Shown: one piece after another, positions 9,307 to 18,258 of the stretch
How the letters are laid out: each line of letters starts with the position of its first letter
Position numbering within the stretch: the first letter of the stretch is position 1
From: Xanthomonas arboricola
GTDB lineage: Bacteria; Pseudomonadota; Gammaproteobacteria; Xanthomonadales; Xanthomonadaceae
Direction of reading: 5' to 3'
Length of the DNA stretch: 64,000 bases
NCBI RefSeq assembly: GCF_003353015.1
Contig: NZ_QREM01000008.1
Location: forward strand, 24,504 to 88,503
Notes under the pieces: model-generated
Told to the model about the DNA's origin: nothing
Database searches by the model: none
Seen by the model: the letters and a program-made list of their open reading frames with translations, nothing else
Made by a program: the position numbers and the translations under genes

Positions 9307-9849
9307 ATGGCCATTCGCAATCGCATGCCTCCCTGGCATGAAAACTTCAGCCTGCCCAATGGCCGCACGCTGCTGCTCCGCCCGATCCGTCCGGAGGACG
9401 GTCCGCCGCTGCAGGGCGCTTTCAGCCTGTTGGGACCGGAGGAAATCCGCGCACGCTTCGTGCGGTCCTCCGCCGAAATCACCCCGGAGATGGTGCAGCG
9501 CCTGACCCATCCCAACCCCAAGAGCGAAATCGTGCTGGTGGCCGCCGAGCAGCTGCCGCCGGGTGAAGCGCTGGTGGGCGCGGTGGCGCGTGCGGCGCTG
9601 GTGCCGGGCACCCGCCAGGCCGAGTACACCATCCTGGTCAGCAGCTTCGTCGCCGGCCAGGGCCTGGGACGGCAGTTGATGCGCAAGCTGGTCAAATGGG
9701 CACGGCGCAAATACCTGGACTGCCTGTTCGGCGACGTACTGCAGAGCAATGTGCCGATGCTGCAGCTGGCCGAGTCGCTGGGCTTCAAGCCACAGCCGCA
9801 TCCGGATTCGCCCGAGCTGGTGCGCATGGTGCTGGAGCTGGATGCCTGA
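9307..9849 (+). CDS. GNAT family N-acetyltransferase
   Basis: A 180-residue acetyltransferase of the GNAT fold. The start at 9307 (MAIRNRMPPWHENF) follows an AAGGA Shine-Dalgarno at 9294-9298. The acetyl-CoA motif is FVAGQGLGRQLMRKLVKWA, and the C-terminal part GDVLQSNVPMLQLAESLGF resembles the acetyltransferase domain found in protein-acetylating Pat-like enzymes. Substrate unknown. It is followed by repeat sequence at the edge of the acquired patch. Confidence 0.88.
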   Translation: MAIRNRMPPWHENFSLPNGRTLLLRPIRPEDGPPLQGAFSLLGPEEIRARFVRSSAEITPEMVQRLTHPNPKSEIVLVAAEQLPPGEALVGAVARAALVPGTRQAEYTILVSSFVAGQGLGRQLMRKLVKWARRKYLDCLFGDVLQSNVPMLQLAESLGFKPQPHPDSPELVRMVLELDA

Positions 9850-9853
9850 GGGG

Positions 9854-9950
9854 CCGGGATTCGGGACTGGTGATCAGGGATTCGTGAAGCGGCTTGGGGC
9901 GGTTGCCTGGTTGCAGGGGCCTTGCCCGCCCACCCTCGCGGGACACGGCG
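9854..9950. repeat. Intergenic dispersed repeats flanking the effector gene
   Basis: Two repeat families are present. Bases about 9854-9887 carry GGGATTCGGGA-like units, also seen at 52981-53148 and 63406-63445. Bases 9905-9950 match 35389-35434 at 42 of 46 positions (core CTTGCCCGCCCACC then TCGCGGGACAC). They end 5 bases before the stop codon of the candidate effector gene and mark the 3' edge of that patch. Confidence 0.8.
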
Positions 9951-9954
9951 GGCG

Positions 9955-11334
9955 TCATGCACCCTGCGCCTGGTAGGGTCCGGGCCAACATGAGATCCGC
10001 TGCATGTCGAACCTGAGCGGACCGTGGATCAACCGGCGGCCGGATTCGTCACGCACTTCATAGCGGACATTGGGATTTCCGCTGAAGGGTATATCCCATA
10101 GATCTGCCTGATCTTCCGAAGTTTCTAGTTGGTCCGCGATGACGGTGTCGGGATTTCGGAATTTTTCAGCGAAGTATTGTTCGCGTATCGACGGGTATTT
10201 ACTGCGTCGGATAGCCTCCTGGCTCAGCGCCCCTTCGATGTTCAGGGCCGGCAGAACGGTGCCGGCCGGTTTGGTGTACCAGAGCGGTGCTCCGCTCAGC
10301 AGCGCCTGGTGCATGGGGAGTGCATCCTGGACAAGCGTGGGTGAGGCGAAAGGCGCCCACGCATCCACCACGATATCCTGTTCTGACGTCTGCCCCCGGA
10401 TCACCACGAACACGTGGTCTTCTCCGCCCACCATGTCTATGGTGCAGTCCCTCAGCGCAGGATTCTGCGAGAGAAATTGGTACGTCAAGGCAGCTTGCGC
10501 TTCGCAGTCGCCACCCTGCGACTGGATTGCGACGAAGGCGCGGGCCGCCGGATTCTGCGCCACTGTACGCGACAGCGAAGAGCGGAGCACACTTTCCCCG
10601 CCGGTTGCTGCGATGTCCTTGATCTGGTTGCCAGCCCCGTAGGGAAGAAGCGCCTTGACCAGGTCGATGGCCTCGCGTGCCGCTGCCAGATTGGCGGCAA
10701 CTGCGGGTGTGATCACCCGCAAGCGTGGGGTCGTGTCCGGCAGCTGCGTCTTGACCATTGGATGCCTGGTGGAGAGTGCGTTGAGCTGATCCAGGTGGCT
10801 CGACGAAAGCTCGATCATCTGGTCAGACCGCAGTAGCCCGGGGATCAACTCCTGGCCCGGTGCCAGAGTCATCGTATCGGTGCCGGATGCATCGGCTGCA
10901 AGGCATATGTGGAACTGGTGCCCGCCTTGTTGTGCGGGCAGGGTGAATGCCGACGAACGGGTCACCGCGGCTGCAGTGTCGAGCAGGCTTGTCCTGGCAG
11001 CCCGCGCATGCGGGAGGTTGGCATCGATCCAGGCCCTGGGTTGGGGGGCTTTGCTCGACGCCCCTTCCGCCATCCATTCCCGCATCCTGCTGAACATGGA
11101 GGGCTGCGGCGGCGGCGGCTCGTGGGCGGACACGTGGCCGGTCCGGGGGCGACTACCTGCATTGGCACTCTGACGCCTCGGACTTCCTTCTGCCAGGGCA
11201 GCCAAGGCAACCAGGGCAGGTGATGCACTTTCGCCGGACGCCGCTCCTTGACGCGATGGGCTGGAGGTGGCTGCTTCATTCGCGCCATCGTGCTGGGGCG
11301 TGCTTGAGTGGAAGAGCGCGGTCAATTTCTTCAT
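9955..11334 (-). CDS. Candidate type III secreted effector, transglutaminase-like
   Basis: A 459-residue protein with no signal peptide and a Ser/Pro/Ala-rich, probably disordered first 95 residues, typical of type III effectors. A Cys-His-Asp triad of papain/transglutaminase type is visible: Cys277 in QGGDCEAQAALTY, His307 in GGEDHVFVVI and Asp324 in VVDAWAPF. The HopX/AvrPphE/XopE effectors use the same triad type, but I cannot assign a family from memory. The ATG at 11334 (MKKLTALFHSS) has a GGAG Shine-Dalgarno nine bases upstream and is preferred over the longer frame. A perfect PIP box and -10 element lie at 11394-11454. The gene is bordered by repeats and gene fragments, indicating acquisition. 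Confidence 0.82.
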   Translation of the reverse strand: MKKLTALFHSSTPQHDGANEAATSSPSRQGAASGESASPALVALAALAEGSPRRQSANAGSRPRTGHVSAHEPPPPQPSMFSRMREWMAEGASSKAPQPRAWIDANLPHARAARTSLLDTAAAVTRSSAFTLPAQQGGHQFHICLAADASGTDTMTLAPGQELIPGLLRSDQMIELSSSHLDQLNALSTRHPMVKTQLPDTTPRLRVITPAVAANLAAAREAIDLVKALLPYGAGNQIKDIAATGGESVLRSSLSRTVAQNPAARAFVAIQSQGGDCEAQAALTYQFLSQNPALRDCTIDMVGGEDHVFVVIRGQTSEQDIVVDAWAPFASPTLVQDALPMHQALLSGAPLWYTKPAGTVLPALNIEGALSQEAIRRSKYPSIREQYFAEKFRNPDTVIADQLETSEDQADLWDIPFSGNPNVRYEVRDESGRRLIHGPLRFDMQRISCWPGPYQAQGA

Positions 11335-11393
11335 GTGACTGTCTCCTGCTGAAAAACATCTGCCGCGCGGCGTAAATTCACCGATTGATACGC

Positions 11394-11454
11394 AAGATAG
11401 CGCCGGATGCGAATGTGTCTGCCTGCTGCACGAAAGCGTTGGGCCATGTGCGAA
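11394..11454 (-). promoter_or_regulatory. HrpX-dependent promoter: PIP box and -10 element
   Basis: On the reverse strand, TTCGC (11454-11450), 15 bases, then TTCGT (11434-11430) is an exact plant-inducible promoter box (TTCGB-N15-TTCGB). After exactly 30 bases comes TATCTT (11399-11394), matching the YANNNT -10 element expected 30-32 bp downstream. Transcription would start near 11387, about 50 nt before the effector ATG. HrpX is the known activator of such boxes. Confidence 0.9.
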
Positions 11455-11461
11455 CCCAGGC

Positions 11462-11578
11462 ACGATCGGCAGTTTCTTCGGCCTGCCCGGGCTGCTGGTG
11501 GAGCTGCCGTTGACCACCACGCTGATGCTGCGTTCGATCGCCGACATCGCCCGCGCCGAGGGCGAGCGGCTGGACGAT
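11462..11578 (+). pseudogene. EcsC-family protein fragment
   Basis: The forward frame encodes TIGSFFGLPGLLVELPLTT continuing into LMLRSIADIARAEGERLDD, about 39 residues that closely resemble the conserved core of EcsC-family proteins. There is no start, and no family resemblance continues after residue LDD; the frame stops at 11613. It is a remnant left by rearrangement between the effector promoter and a transposase fragment. Confidence 0.7.
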
Positions 11579-11629
11579 GTTTGCTTCGGCGATGCGGCGG
11601 ACTGTTGCGCCTGACCACGGTGGCGGTGA

Positions 11630-11737
11630 CACCTCGTCGAGGCGCTTGCAGTCATGAACGCTGGCCCCGGTCACGACGAGCGACAACGGGACTCCCGGGC
11701 CGTCCACCACCAGATCGTCCAACCGGTTGCTTGCCAA
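11630..11737 (-). pseudogene. Transposase fragment (IS4/IS5-type)
   Basis: The reverse frame encodes LDDLVVDGPGVPLSLVVTG followed by ASVHDCKRLDEV, the sequence type around the first catalytic Asp of IS5-like DDE transposases (usually LLVDxxGxPLxLxxTGANxHD). Only about 36 residues remain, without inverted repeats that I can identify. It indicates past insertion-sequence activity between the effector gene and mfd. Confidence 0.65.
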
Positions 11738-11866
11738 GGGTTGCCCGGTACAAGCATGTCGCTACGTAAGGCAGGGCTCTGCGGCGCGCGCGTGCAGGCG
11801 GGCCAAGGCCGGCTTTCACGCCGGATGGACCGGCCGCGGCGGGGGCTCTGATAAAATTGCCGGCTG

Positions 11867-14800
11867 ATGCCGTCGCCAACCACCTTCCCCTCTCCGCCGC
11901 TGCCCAAGTCCGGCCAGCTCCGCGCCTACTGGCGCGCCCCGTCTTCGCCGACTGCGCTGGCCTGGTCGATCGCACGCGCTGCCGAGGCGCATGCCGGCCC
12001 GCTGCTGGTGATCGCCCGCGACAACCAGAGCGCGCATCAGATCGAGGCAGATCTGCATGCCTTGCTCGGCGAGCACGCCACGTTGCCGGTGGTGCCGTTT
12101 CCCGACTGGGAAACCCTGCCCTACGACCAGTTCAGCCCGCATCCGGAAATCATCAGCCAGCGCCTGGCGGCGCTGCATCGGCTGCCCGCACTGACCCGTG
12201 GGGTGGTGATCGTGCCGGTGCAGACGCTGATGCAGCAGCTGGCACCGCTGAGCTATATCGTCGGCGGCAGTTTCGATCTGAAGGTCGGCCAGCGGCTGGA
12301 TCTGGATGCGGAAAAACGCCGGCTGGAAAGCGCCGGCTACCGCAACGTGCCGCAGGTGATGGACCCGGGCGATTTCGCGGTGCGCGGCGGCCTGCTCGAC
12401 GTGTTTCCGATGGGCGAAGCCACGCCGTTGCGGATCGAGTTGCTGGACGAGGATATCGACTCGATCCGTGCCTTCGACCCGGAATCGCAGCGCTCGCTGG
12501 ACAAGGTCGAGGCCGTCAAGCTGCTGCCCGGCCGCGAAGTGCCGATGGACGATGCCAGCGTGGAGCGCGTGCTGGCCTGCCTGCGCGAGCGTTTCGACGT
12601 GGATACCCGGCGCAGCGCGCTGTACCAGGATCTGAAATCGGGTCTGGCGCCGTCGGGGGTGGAGTATTACCTGCCGATGTTCTTCAGCAAGACCGCCACC
12701 TTGTTCGATTATCTGGACAAGCGCGTGTTGCCGCTGGTCGCCACCGGCGTCTCCCATGCGGCCGATACGTTCTGGGCGCAGGCACAGGACCGCTACGAAC
12801 AGCGCCGCCACGATGTGGAGCGCCCGCTGCTGACGCCGGACGAGCTGTACCAGTCGCCGGACGCCTTGCGCGAGCGGCTCAACAAGCTGGCGCGCATCGA
12901 GGTCTGGGCCGGCGATCATCCGCGCATCGACGAGGCCGCCGCCCTGGGCGACCAGCCCTTGCCGCCGCTGCCGGTGGCGGCAAAGGACGCGCCGGCCGGC
13001 CAGGCGCTGGCCTCGTTCCTGGACCATTACCGCGGCCGCGTGCTGGTGGCCGCCGATACCGCCGGCCGTCGCGAGGCCCTGATGGAAGTGCTGGCCGCCG
13101 CGCAGCTGAAGCCGGAGGTCGTCGCCGACCTGCCCGCCTTCCTGGCGGCGCCCGCACTGCGCTTCGGCATCACCGTGGCGCCGCTGGAAGACGGCTTTGC
13201 GCTGGACACCCCGCAGGTTGCGGTGCTGACCGAGCGCCAGCTGTTTCCCGAGCGCGCCAACCAGCCGCGCCGCAGCCGCCGGGTCGGGCGCGAACCGGAA
13301 GCGATCATCCGCGACCTGGGCGAGCTGTCCGAAGGCGCGCCGATCGTGCACGAAGACCACGGTGTGGGTCGCTACCGCGGGCTGATCGTGCTCGATGCCG
13401 GTGGCATGCCCGGCGAGTTCCTGGAGATCGAATACGCCAAGGGCGACCGCCTGTACGTGCCGGTGGCGCAGCTGCATCTGATCAGCCGCTATTCCGGCGC
13501 CTCGGCCGAGACCGCGCCGCTGCATTCGCTGGGCGGCGAGCAATGGACCAAGGCCAAGCGCAAGGCGGCCGAAAAGGTCCGCGACGTGGCGGCCGAACTG
13601 CTGGAAATCCAGGCGCGCCGGCGCGCGCGCGCCGGCCTGGCCCTGCAGGTGGACCGGGCGATGTACGAGCCGTTCGCGGCCGGCTTTCCGTTCGAGGAAA
13701 CCGGCGACCAGCTGGCGGCCATCGATGCGACGCTGCGCGACCTGGGCAGCAGCCAGCCGATGGACCGCGTGGTCTGCGGCGATGTCGGCTTCGGCAAGAC
13801 CGAGGTCGCGGTGCGCGCCGCCTTTGCCGCCGCCAGCGCCGGCAAGCAGGTTGCCGTGCTGGTGCCGACCACCTTGCTGGCCGAGCAGCATTACCGCAAT
13901 TTCCGCGACCGCTTCGCCGATTACCCGATGAAGGTGGAAGTGCTGTCGCGCTTCAAGAGCACCAAGGAAATAAAGGCCGAGCTGGAGAAGGTCGCCAGCG
14001 GCGAGATCGACGTGATCATCGGCACGCACCGGCTGCTGCAGCCGGACGTCAAGTTCAAGGACCTGGGCCTGGTCGTGGTCGACGAAGAGCAGCGCTTCGG
14101 CGTGCGGCAGAAGGAGGCGCTCAAGGCGATGCGCGCCAACGTGCATCTGCTCACGCTCACCGCAACCCCGATCCCGCGCACGCTCAACATGGCCATGGCC
14201 GGGCTGCGCGACCTGTCGATCATCGCCACCCCGCCGCCGAACCGGCTGGCGGTGCAGACCTTCATCACTGCATGGGACAACGCGCTGCTGCGTGAGGCCT
14301 TCCAGCGCGAGCTCAGTCGCGGCGGGCAGCTGTACTTCCTGCACAACGATGTGGAGAGCATCGTGCGCATGCAGCGCGAGCTGTCCGAACTGGTGCCGGA
14401 GGCGCGCATCGGCATCGCCCACGGGCAGATGCCCGAGCGCGAGCTGGAACGGGTGATGCTGGATTTCCAGAAGCAGCGCTTCAACGTGCTGCTGTCGACC
14501 ACGATCATCGAGTCGGGCATCGACATCCCCAACGCCAACACCATCATCATCAACCGCGCCGACCGCTTCGGCCTGGCCCAGCTGCACCAGTTGCGCGGCC
14601 GCGTCGGCCGCTCGCATCACCGCGCGTACGCGTATCTGGTGGTGCCGGATCGGCGTTCGATGACCTCCGATGCGGAGAAGCGCCTGGAGGCGATCGCCTC
14701 CATGGACGAGCTCGGCGCCGGCTTCACCCTGGCCACCCACGATCTGGAGATCCGCGGCGCCGGCGAGCTGCTGGGCGAAGACCAGAGCGGGCAGATGGCC

Positions 14801-15337
14801 GAGGTCGGTTTCAGCCTGTACACCGAACTGCTGGAACGCGCGGTACGCAGCATCCGCCAGGGCAAGCTGCCGGATCTGGATGCCGGCGAGGAGGTCCGCG
14901 GCGCCGAGGTCGAGCTGCATGTGGCCGCGCTGATTCCCGAGGATTACCTGCCCGACGTGCACACGCGGCTGACGCTGTACAAGCGCATCTCCAGCGCGCG
15001 CGATGCCGATGCACTGCGCGAATTGCAGGTGGAGATGATCGACCGCTTCGGCCTGCTGCCGGACCCGGTCAAGCACCTGTTCGCCATTGCCGAGCTCAAG
15101 CTGCAGGCCAATGCGCTGGGCGTGCGCAAGCTGGACCTGGGCGAAAACGGCGGCCGCCTGGTGTTCGAGGCCAAACCGGCGATCGACCCGGTGGCAGTGA
15201 TCCAGATGATCCAGAAGCAGCCCAAGATCTACAGCATGGACGGCCCGGACAAGCTGCGCATCAAGCTGCCGCTACCGGAAGGCGCGGACCGCTTCAACGC
15301 CGCACGCGGCTTGCTGACGATGCTGGCACCGCGATAA
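11867..15337 (+). CDS. mfd: Transcription-repair coupling factor Mfd
   Basis: A 1156-residue ATP-dependent translocase that removes RNA polymerase stalled at DNA lesions and recruits UvrABC. The N-terminal UvrB-like region (FPDWETLPYDQFSPH onward) is followed by the CarD-like RNA-polymerase-interaction domain (IVHEDHGVGRYRGL). The helicase motor has Walker A GDVGFGKTE (about residues 638-646), Walker B-type DEEQ (739-742), TATPIPRTL, and QLRGRVGRS. Full length. A TAAAAT -10-like hexamer at 11852-11857 would give a very short leader. Confidence 0.97.
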   Translation: MPSPTTFPSPPLPKSGQLRAYWRAPSSPTALAWSIARAAEAHAGPLLVIARDNQSAHQIEADLHALLGEHATLPVVPFPDWETLPYDQFSPHPEIISQRLAALHRLPALTRGVVIVPVQTLMQQLAPLSYIVGGSFDLKVGQRLDLDAEKRRLESAGYRNVPQVMDPGDFAVRGGLLDVFPMGEATPLRIELLDEDIDSIRAFDPESQRSLDKVEAVKLLPGREVPMDDASVERVLACLRERFDVDTRRSALYQDLKSGLAPSGVEYYLPMFFSKTATLFDYLDKRVLPLVATGVSHAADTFWAQAQDRYEQRRHDVERPLLTPDELYQSPDALRERLNKLARIEVWAGDHPRIDEAAALGDQPLPPLPVAAKDAPAGQALASFLDHYRGRVLVAADTAGRREALMEVLAAAQLKPEVVADLPAFLAAPALRFGITVAPLEDGFALDTPQVAVLTERQLFPERANQPRRSRRVGREPEAIIRDLGELSEGAPIVHEDHGVGRYRGLIVLDAGGMPGEFLEIEYAKGDRLYVPVAQLHLISRYSGASAETAPLHSLGGEQWTKAKRKAAEKVRDVAAELLEIQARRRARAGLALQVDRAMYEPFAAGFPFEETGDQLAAIDATLRDLGSSQPMDRVVCGDVGFGKTEVAVRAAFAAASAGKQVAVLVPTTLLAEQHYRNFRDRFADYPMKVEVLSRFKSTKEIKAELEKVASGEIDVIIGTHRLLQPDVKFKDLGLVVVDEEQRFGVRQKEALKAMRANVHLLTLTATPIPRTLNMAMAGLRDLSIIATPPPNRLAVQTFITAWDNALLREAFQRELSRGGQLYFLHNDVESIVRMQRELSELVPEARIGIAHGQMPERELERVMLDFQKQRFNVLLSTTIIESGIDIPNANTIIINRADRFGLAQLHQLRGRVGRSHHRAYAYLVVPDRRSMTSDAEKRLEAIASMDELGAGFTLATHDLEIRGAGELLGEDQSGQMAEVGFSLYTELLERAVRSIRQGKLPDLDAGEEVRGAEVELHVAALIPEDYLPDVHTRLTLYKRISSARDADALRELQVEMIDRFGLLPDPVKHLFAIAELKLQANALGVRKLDLGENGGRLVFEAKPAIDPVAVIQMIQKQPKIYSMDGPDKLRIKLPLPEGADRFNAARGLLTMLAPR

Positions 15338-15847
15338 GGCAGCGGCCCGGTCGGTTGCGCCTGCCTTGTGCAGCGCACTCGACCATCTACAACGCAAGGA
15401 CGCGTCGAACGCGCTGCACTGCCAGCGCCAGGTGACTGCGGTGCAATGCGGCATTTCGACAAACGCCCATCGCCGCGTGCGCTAGCGGTGCATGGCGCAC
15501 ACTGCGTGTTTCATGCATCTTTTTTCAGTAGAGGCCGCGCATGACTCCGGACCGCGTGCATGAAAGACGTCGGCTGACATGCAGCCATCTGTCCTGCGGG
15601 ACTGTCCAGGACATTGGTGACCTGAGCCTGCTTGCGACAAAGCTGAGCAATTAATGCCCAGGCAGTGATGGCCTTCTCAAATCCGTCACTGCACTGAATT
15701 TGGCCTAAATATTCCTGCCACGCGCCGATACCTGCATGGACCGGCGTGATCCCCGTGTGCAGCACTGCCCACGCAAGCCCACGCCGGAGCACCCCTGTTC
15801 CGCGTCATGGCACGCATCCGTGCGCCATCGCATCGCTTGAGGCACCC
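15338..15847. other. Intergenic region between mfd and the chemosensory operon
   Basis: About 510 bp without a confident gene. Bases about 15590-15720 are visibly less GC-rich than their surroundings. A reverse-strand open frame at 15511-15792 (93 residues, including EYLGQIQCSDGFEKAITAW) has no recognisable family and no clear ribosome-binding site. It may be a remnant of a transferred gene. No terminator hairpin is obvious after mfd. Confidence 0.4.
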
Positions 15848-16177
15848 ATGATCACGCCACTGTCCGATCTACCCGCACCGCTGACGCTCGCCCTGGAAGG
15901 CGAGATGACCATCCGTCGCGCTGCCGAACTCAAGCCGCTGCTGCAGCCGGCCTTGCTGCATCCGGGCGGACTGCGCCTGGACCTGGGGGCGGTCAGCGAG
16001 ATCGACACCACCGGCCTGCAGTTGCTGCTGGCCACCAAGCAGGCGATCCAGGCCGATGGCCGCCCGTTTTCACTGACCGATTCCAGCCGCGCGGTGGTCG
16101 ATGTGATCGAGCTGCTGGGCCTGCTCGAAGCACTGTACCCGCATGCGGTTGCGGGTCTCGGCGAACAGATTCATTAA
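15848..16177 (+). CDS. STAS-domain protein (anti-sigma antagonist-like)
   Basis: A 109-residue single STAS domain resembling SpoIIAA-type anti-sigma factor antagonists. The phosphorylation-loop region is VSEIDTTGLQLLLATKQ, in which Thr replaces the usual Ser after Asp. The ATG at 15848 (MITPLSDLPAP) is chosen because the STAS beta strand begins there. It is the first gene of the chemosensory operon, 18 bp before cheA. A partner kinase or phosphatase is not encoded nearby, so it may be regulated by, or scaffold, the Che complex (inference). Confidence 0.88.
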   Translation: MITPLSDLPAPLTLALEGEMTIRRAAELKPLLQPALLHPGGLRLDLGAVSEIDTTGLQLLLATKQAIQADGRPFSLTDSSRAVVDVIELLGLLEALYPHAVAGLGEQIH

Positions 16178-16195
16178 GGGAACGGTGGCGCTCGC

Positions 16196-18190
16196 ATGGA
16201 CATGAACCAGCTGATGCAGACCTTCCTGGCCGAAAGCCGGGACCTGCTCGAAGACATGGAACGTCACCTGCTCGAAGCCGAGCGTGGCGAATCCTCGCCG
16301 GACGCGGTCAATGCGATCTTCCGTGCGGCACACACCATCAAGGGCTCGGGTGGCCTGTTCGACCTGCCGCAGCTGGTCGGTTTCACCCACGTGGTGGAAA
16401 GCGTGCTGGACCTGGTGCGCGATGATGCGCTGACGCTGAGCTCGGAACTGATCGCGCTGCTGCTGGTGTGCTGCGACCACATCCATGCCCTGGTGGAAAC
16501 CGCCGCCGATCCCGCTCACGCCGATGCCGATGCATTGGCTGCCGAGGCCGAGCCCCTGCTGGCGCAACTGCAAACCTATCTGCAGGCCAGCGCCTGCGGA
16601 GTCACTGCCACCGCCTTCCAGCACAACACCCCGGAAAAACAGAGCGGTTACTGGCGCATCACGCTGAAGCTGTTCGCCGATGCGCTGCGCTACGGCAACT
16701 CGCCGCTCAAGCTGATCCGCAACCTGCGCGGGCTGGGCTCGGTCGAGTCGATCAATACCGATGTCAGCGGGCTGCCAAGCTTCGACGCGCTGGATCCGGA
16801 AGCCAGCTACCTCGGTTTCCGGATCCTGCTGCGCAGCGACGCCGACCGTGCCGCGATCGAAGACGTGTTCGAGTTCGTGCGCGAGGACTGCGACCTGGAG
16901 ATCATCCCGGTGCCGGCACCGATGGACGCCGCCGCGGTGCTTGCAGACGAGCCGGTCGTGACCGCCGCCGCAGCGGCCGCCGTTCCGGCCGCAGCGCCGG
17001 CACGCGCACCGCAAGACACCGGCGCCCGCAACTCGGACGCGCGCTCGATCCGCGTGGACGCCGACAAGCTCGATCGCATGATCGACCTGGTCGGCGAACT
17101 CATCATCGCGGTGGCCGGCACCAATGCCAACGCGCAGCGCAGCGGCGATGCGCAGTTGCTGGAATCGGCCTCGATCCTGGCCGGGCTGGTGGAAGAGGTG
17201 CGCGAAAGCGCCCTGCAACTGCGCATGGTCAAGATCGGCGGCACCTTCAGCCGTTTCCAGCGCGTGGTGCACGACGTGGCGCGCGAACTCGGCAAGGACA
17301 TCGCGCTGGTGGTGGCCGGCGAAGACACCGAGCTGGACAAGTCGGTGGTGGAAAAGATCGGCGACCCGCTCACCCATCTGGTGCGCAACGCCATGGATCA
17401 TGGCATCGAGCCGGCGGAGGTGCGCGTGGCGCGCGGCAAGCCCGCCCGCGGCACCGTGGGCCTGAATGCGTATCACGACTCCGGCAGCATCGTCATCCAG
17501 ATCACCGACGACGGTGGCGGTCTGAACCGCGAGCGCATCCTGGCCAAGGCGCTGGAACGCGGCCTGGTCGAGCCGGGCCGCCAGCTCAGCGACCGCGAGG
17601 TATTCGCGATGATCTTCGAGCCGGGGTTTTCCACTGCCGAAAAGGTCACCAACCTTTCCGGCCGCGGCGTGGGCATGGACGTGGTCAAGCGCAACATCAC
17701 CGCGCTGCGCGGCACCGTGGAGATCGACAGCACCGCAGGCCTAGGCACCACCATCTCGGTGCGGCTACCGCTGACGCTGGCCATCATCAACGGCTTCCAG
17801 GTCGGCGTCGGCAAGTCGGTGTTCGTGGTGCCGCTGGACGTGGTGGAGGAATGCGTGGAGTTCGCGCCCGACTACAGCAGCGACTACATCGACCTGCGTG
17901 GCAGCGTGCTGCCGTATGTGCGCCTGCGCGCACTGTTCGCGCTCGGCGGCAAGACGCCGGCGCGCGAGAGCATCGTGGTGATCCGCCAGGGTACCCAGCG
18001 CTTCGGCCTGGTCGTGGACACCTTGCTGGGCGAATGGCAGACCGTGATCAAGCCGTTGTCCAGGGTCTTCGCACAGGTCAAGGGCATCAGTGGCTCGAGC
18101 ATCCTGGGCAGCGGCGATGTCGCGCTGATTCTCGACGTGCCCAGCCTGCTCCAGCAATTGCATCCCAACCAGGACGCCCTGGCGGCCTGA
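16196..18190 (+). CDS. cheA: Chemotaxis histidine kinase CheA
   Basis: A 664-residue soluble kinase that receives receptor signals and phosphorylates response regulators. The HPt domain carries His46 in AAHTIKGSGG. A CheY/B-docking region (about 145-240) and an Ala/Pro-rich linker (about 240-280) follow. Then come the dimerisation helices, the kinase core (N box HLVRNAMDHGIEP, G1 DDGGGLN, G2 GRGVGMDVV) and a C-terminal CheW-like domain (from about residue 525). Second gene of the operon. Confidence 0.96.
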   Translation: MDMNQLMQTFLAESRDLLEDMERHLLEAERGESSPDAVNAIFRAAHTIKGSGGLFDLPQLVGFTHVVESVLDLVRDDALTLSSELIALLLVCCDHIHALVETAADPAHADADALAAEAEPLLAQLQTYLQASACGVTATAFQHNTPEKQSGYWRITLKLFADALRYGNSPLKLIRNLRGLGSVESINTDVSGLPSFDALDPEASYLGFRILLRSDADRAAIEDVFEFVREDCDLEIIPVPAPMDAAAVLADEPVVTAAAAAAVPAAAPARAPQDTGARNSDARSIRVDADKLDRMIDLVGELIIAVAGTNANAQRSGDAQLLESASILAGLVEEVRESALQLRMVKIGGTFSRFQRVVHDVARELGKDIALVVAGEDTELDKSVVEKIGDPLTHLVRNAMDHGIEPAEVRVARGKPARGTVGLNAYHDSGSIVIQITDDGGGLNRERILAKALERGLVEPGRQLSDREVFAMIFEPGFSTAEKVTNLSGRGVGMDVVKRNITALRGTVEIDSTAGLGTTISVRLPLTLAIINGFQVGVGKSVFVVPLDVVEECVEFAPDYSSDYIDLRGSVLPYVRLRALFALGGKTPARESIVVIRQGTQRFGLVVDTLLGEWQTVIKPLSRVFAQVKGISGSSILGSGDVALILDVPSLLQQLHPNQDALAA

Positions 18191-18258
18191 GTCACCACAC
18201 AAGCACTCCCCACATCACCGCCTCGTTCGTTGTTCCCTGACCCCAGGAAGCTGCCGCC

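Noticed and set aside
11409-11434. A second TTCGT-N16-TTCGC pair read as PIP box
   Set aside because: Spacing is 16, not 15; the overlapping TTCGC-N15-TTCGT pair upstream is exact and has the correctly spaced -10 element.
11816-15076. 1086-residue reverse open frame
   Set aside because: It is fully antisense to mfd, which has all family motifs; composition is shadow-like.
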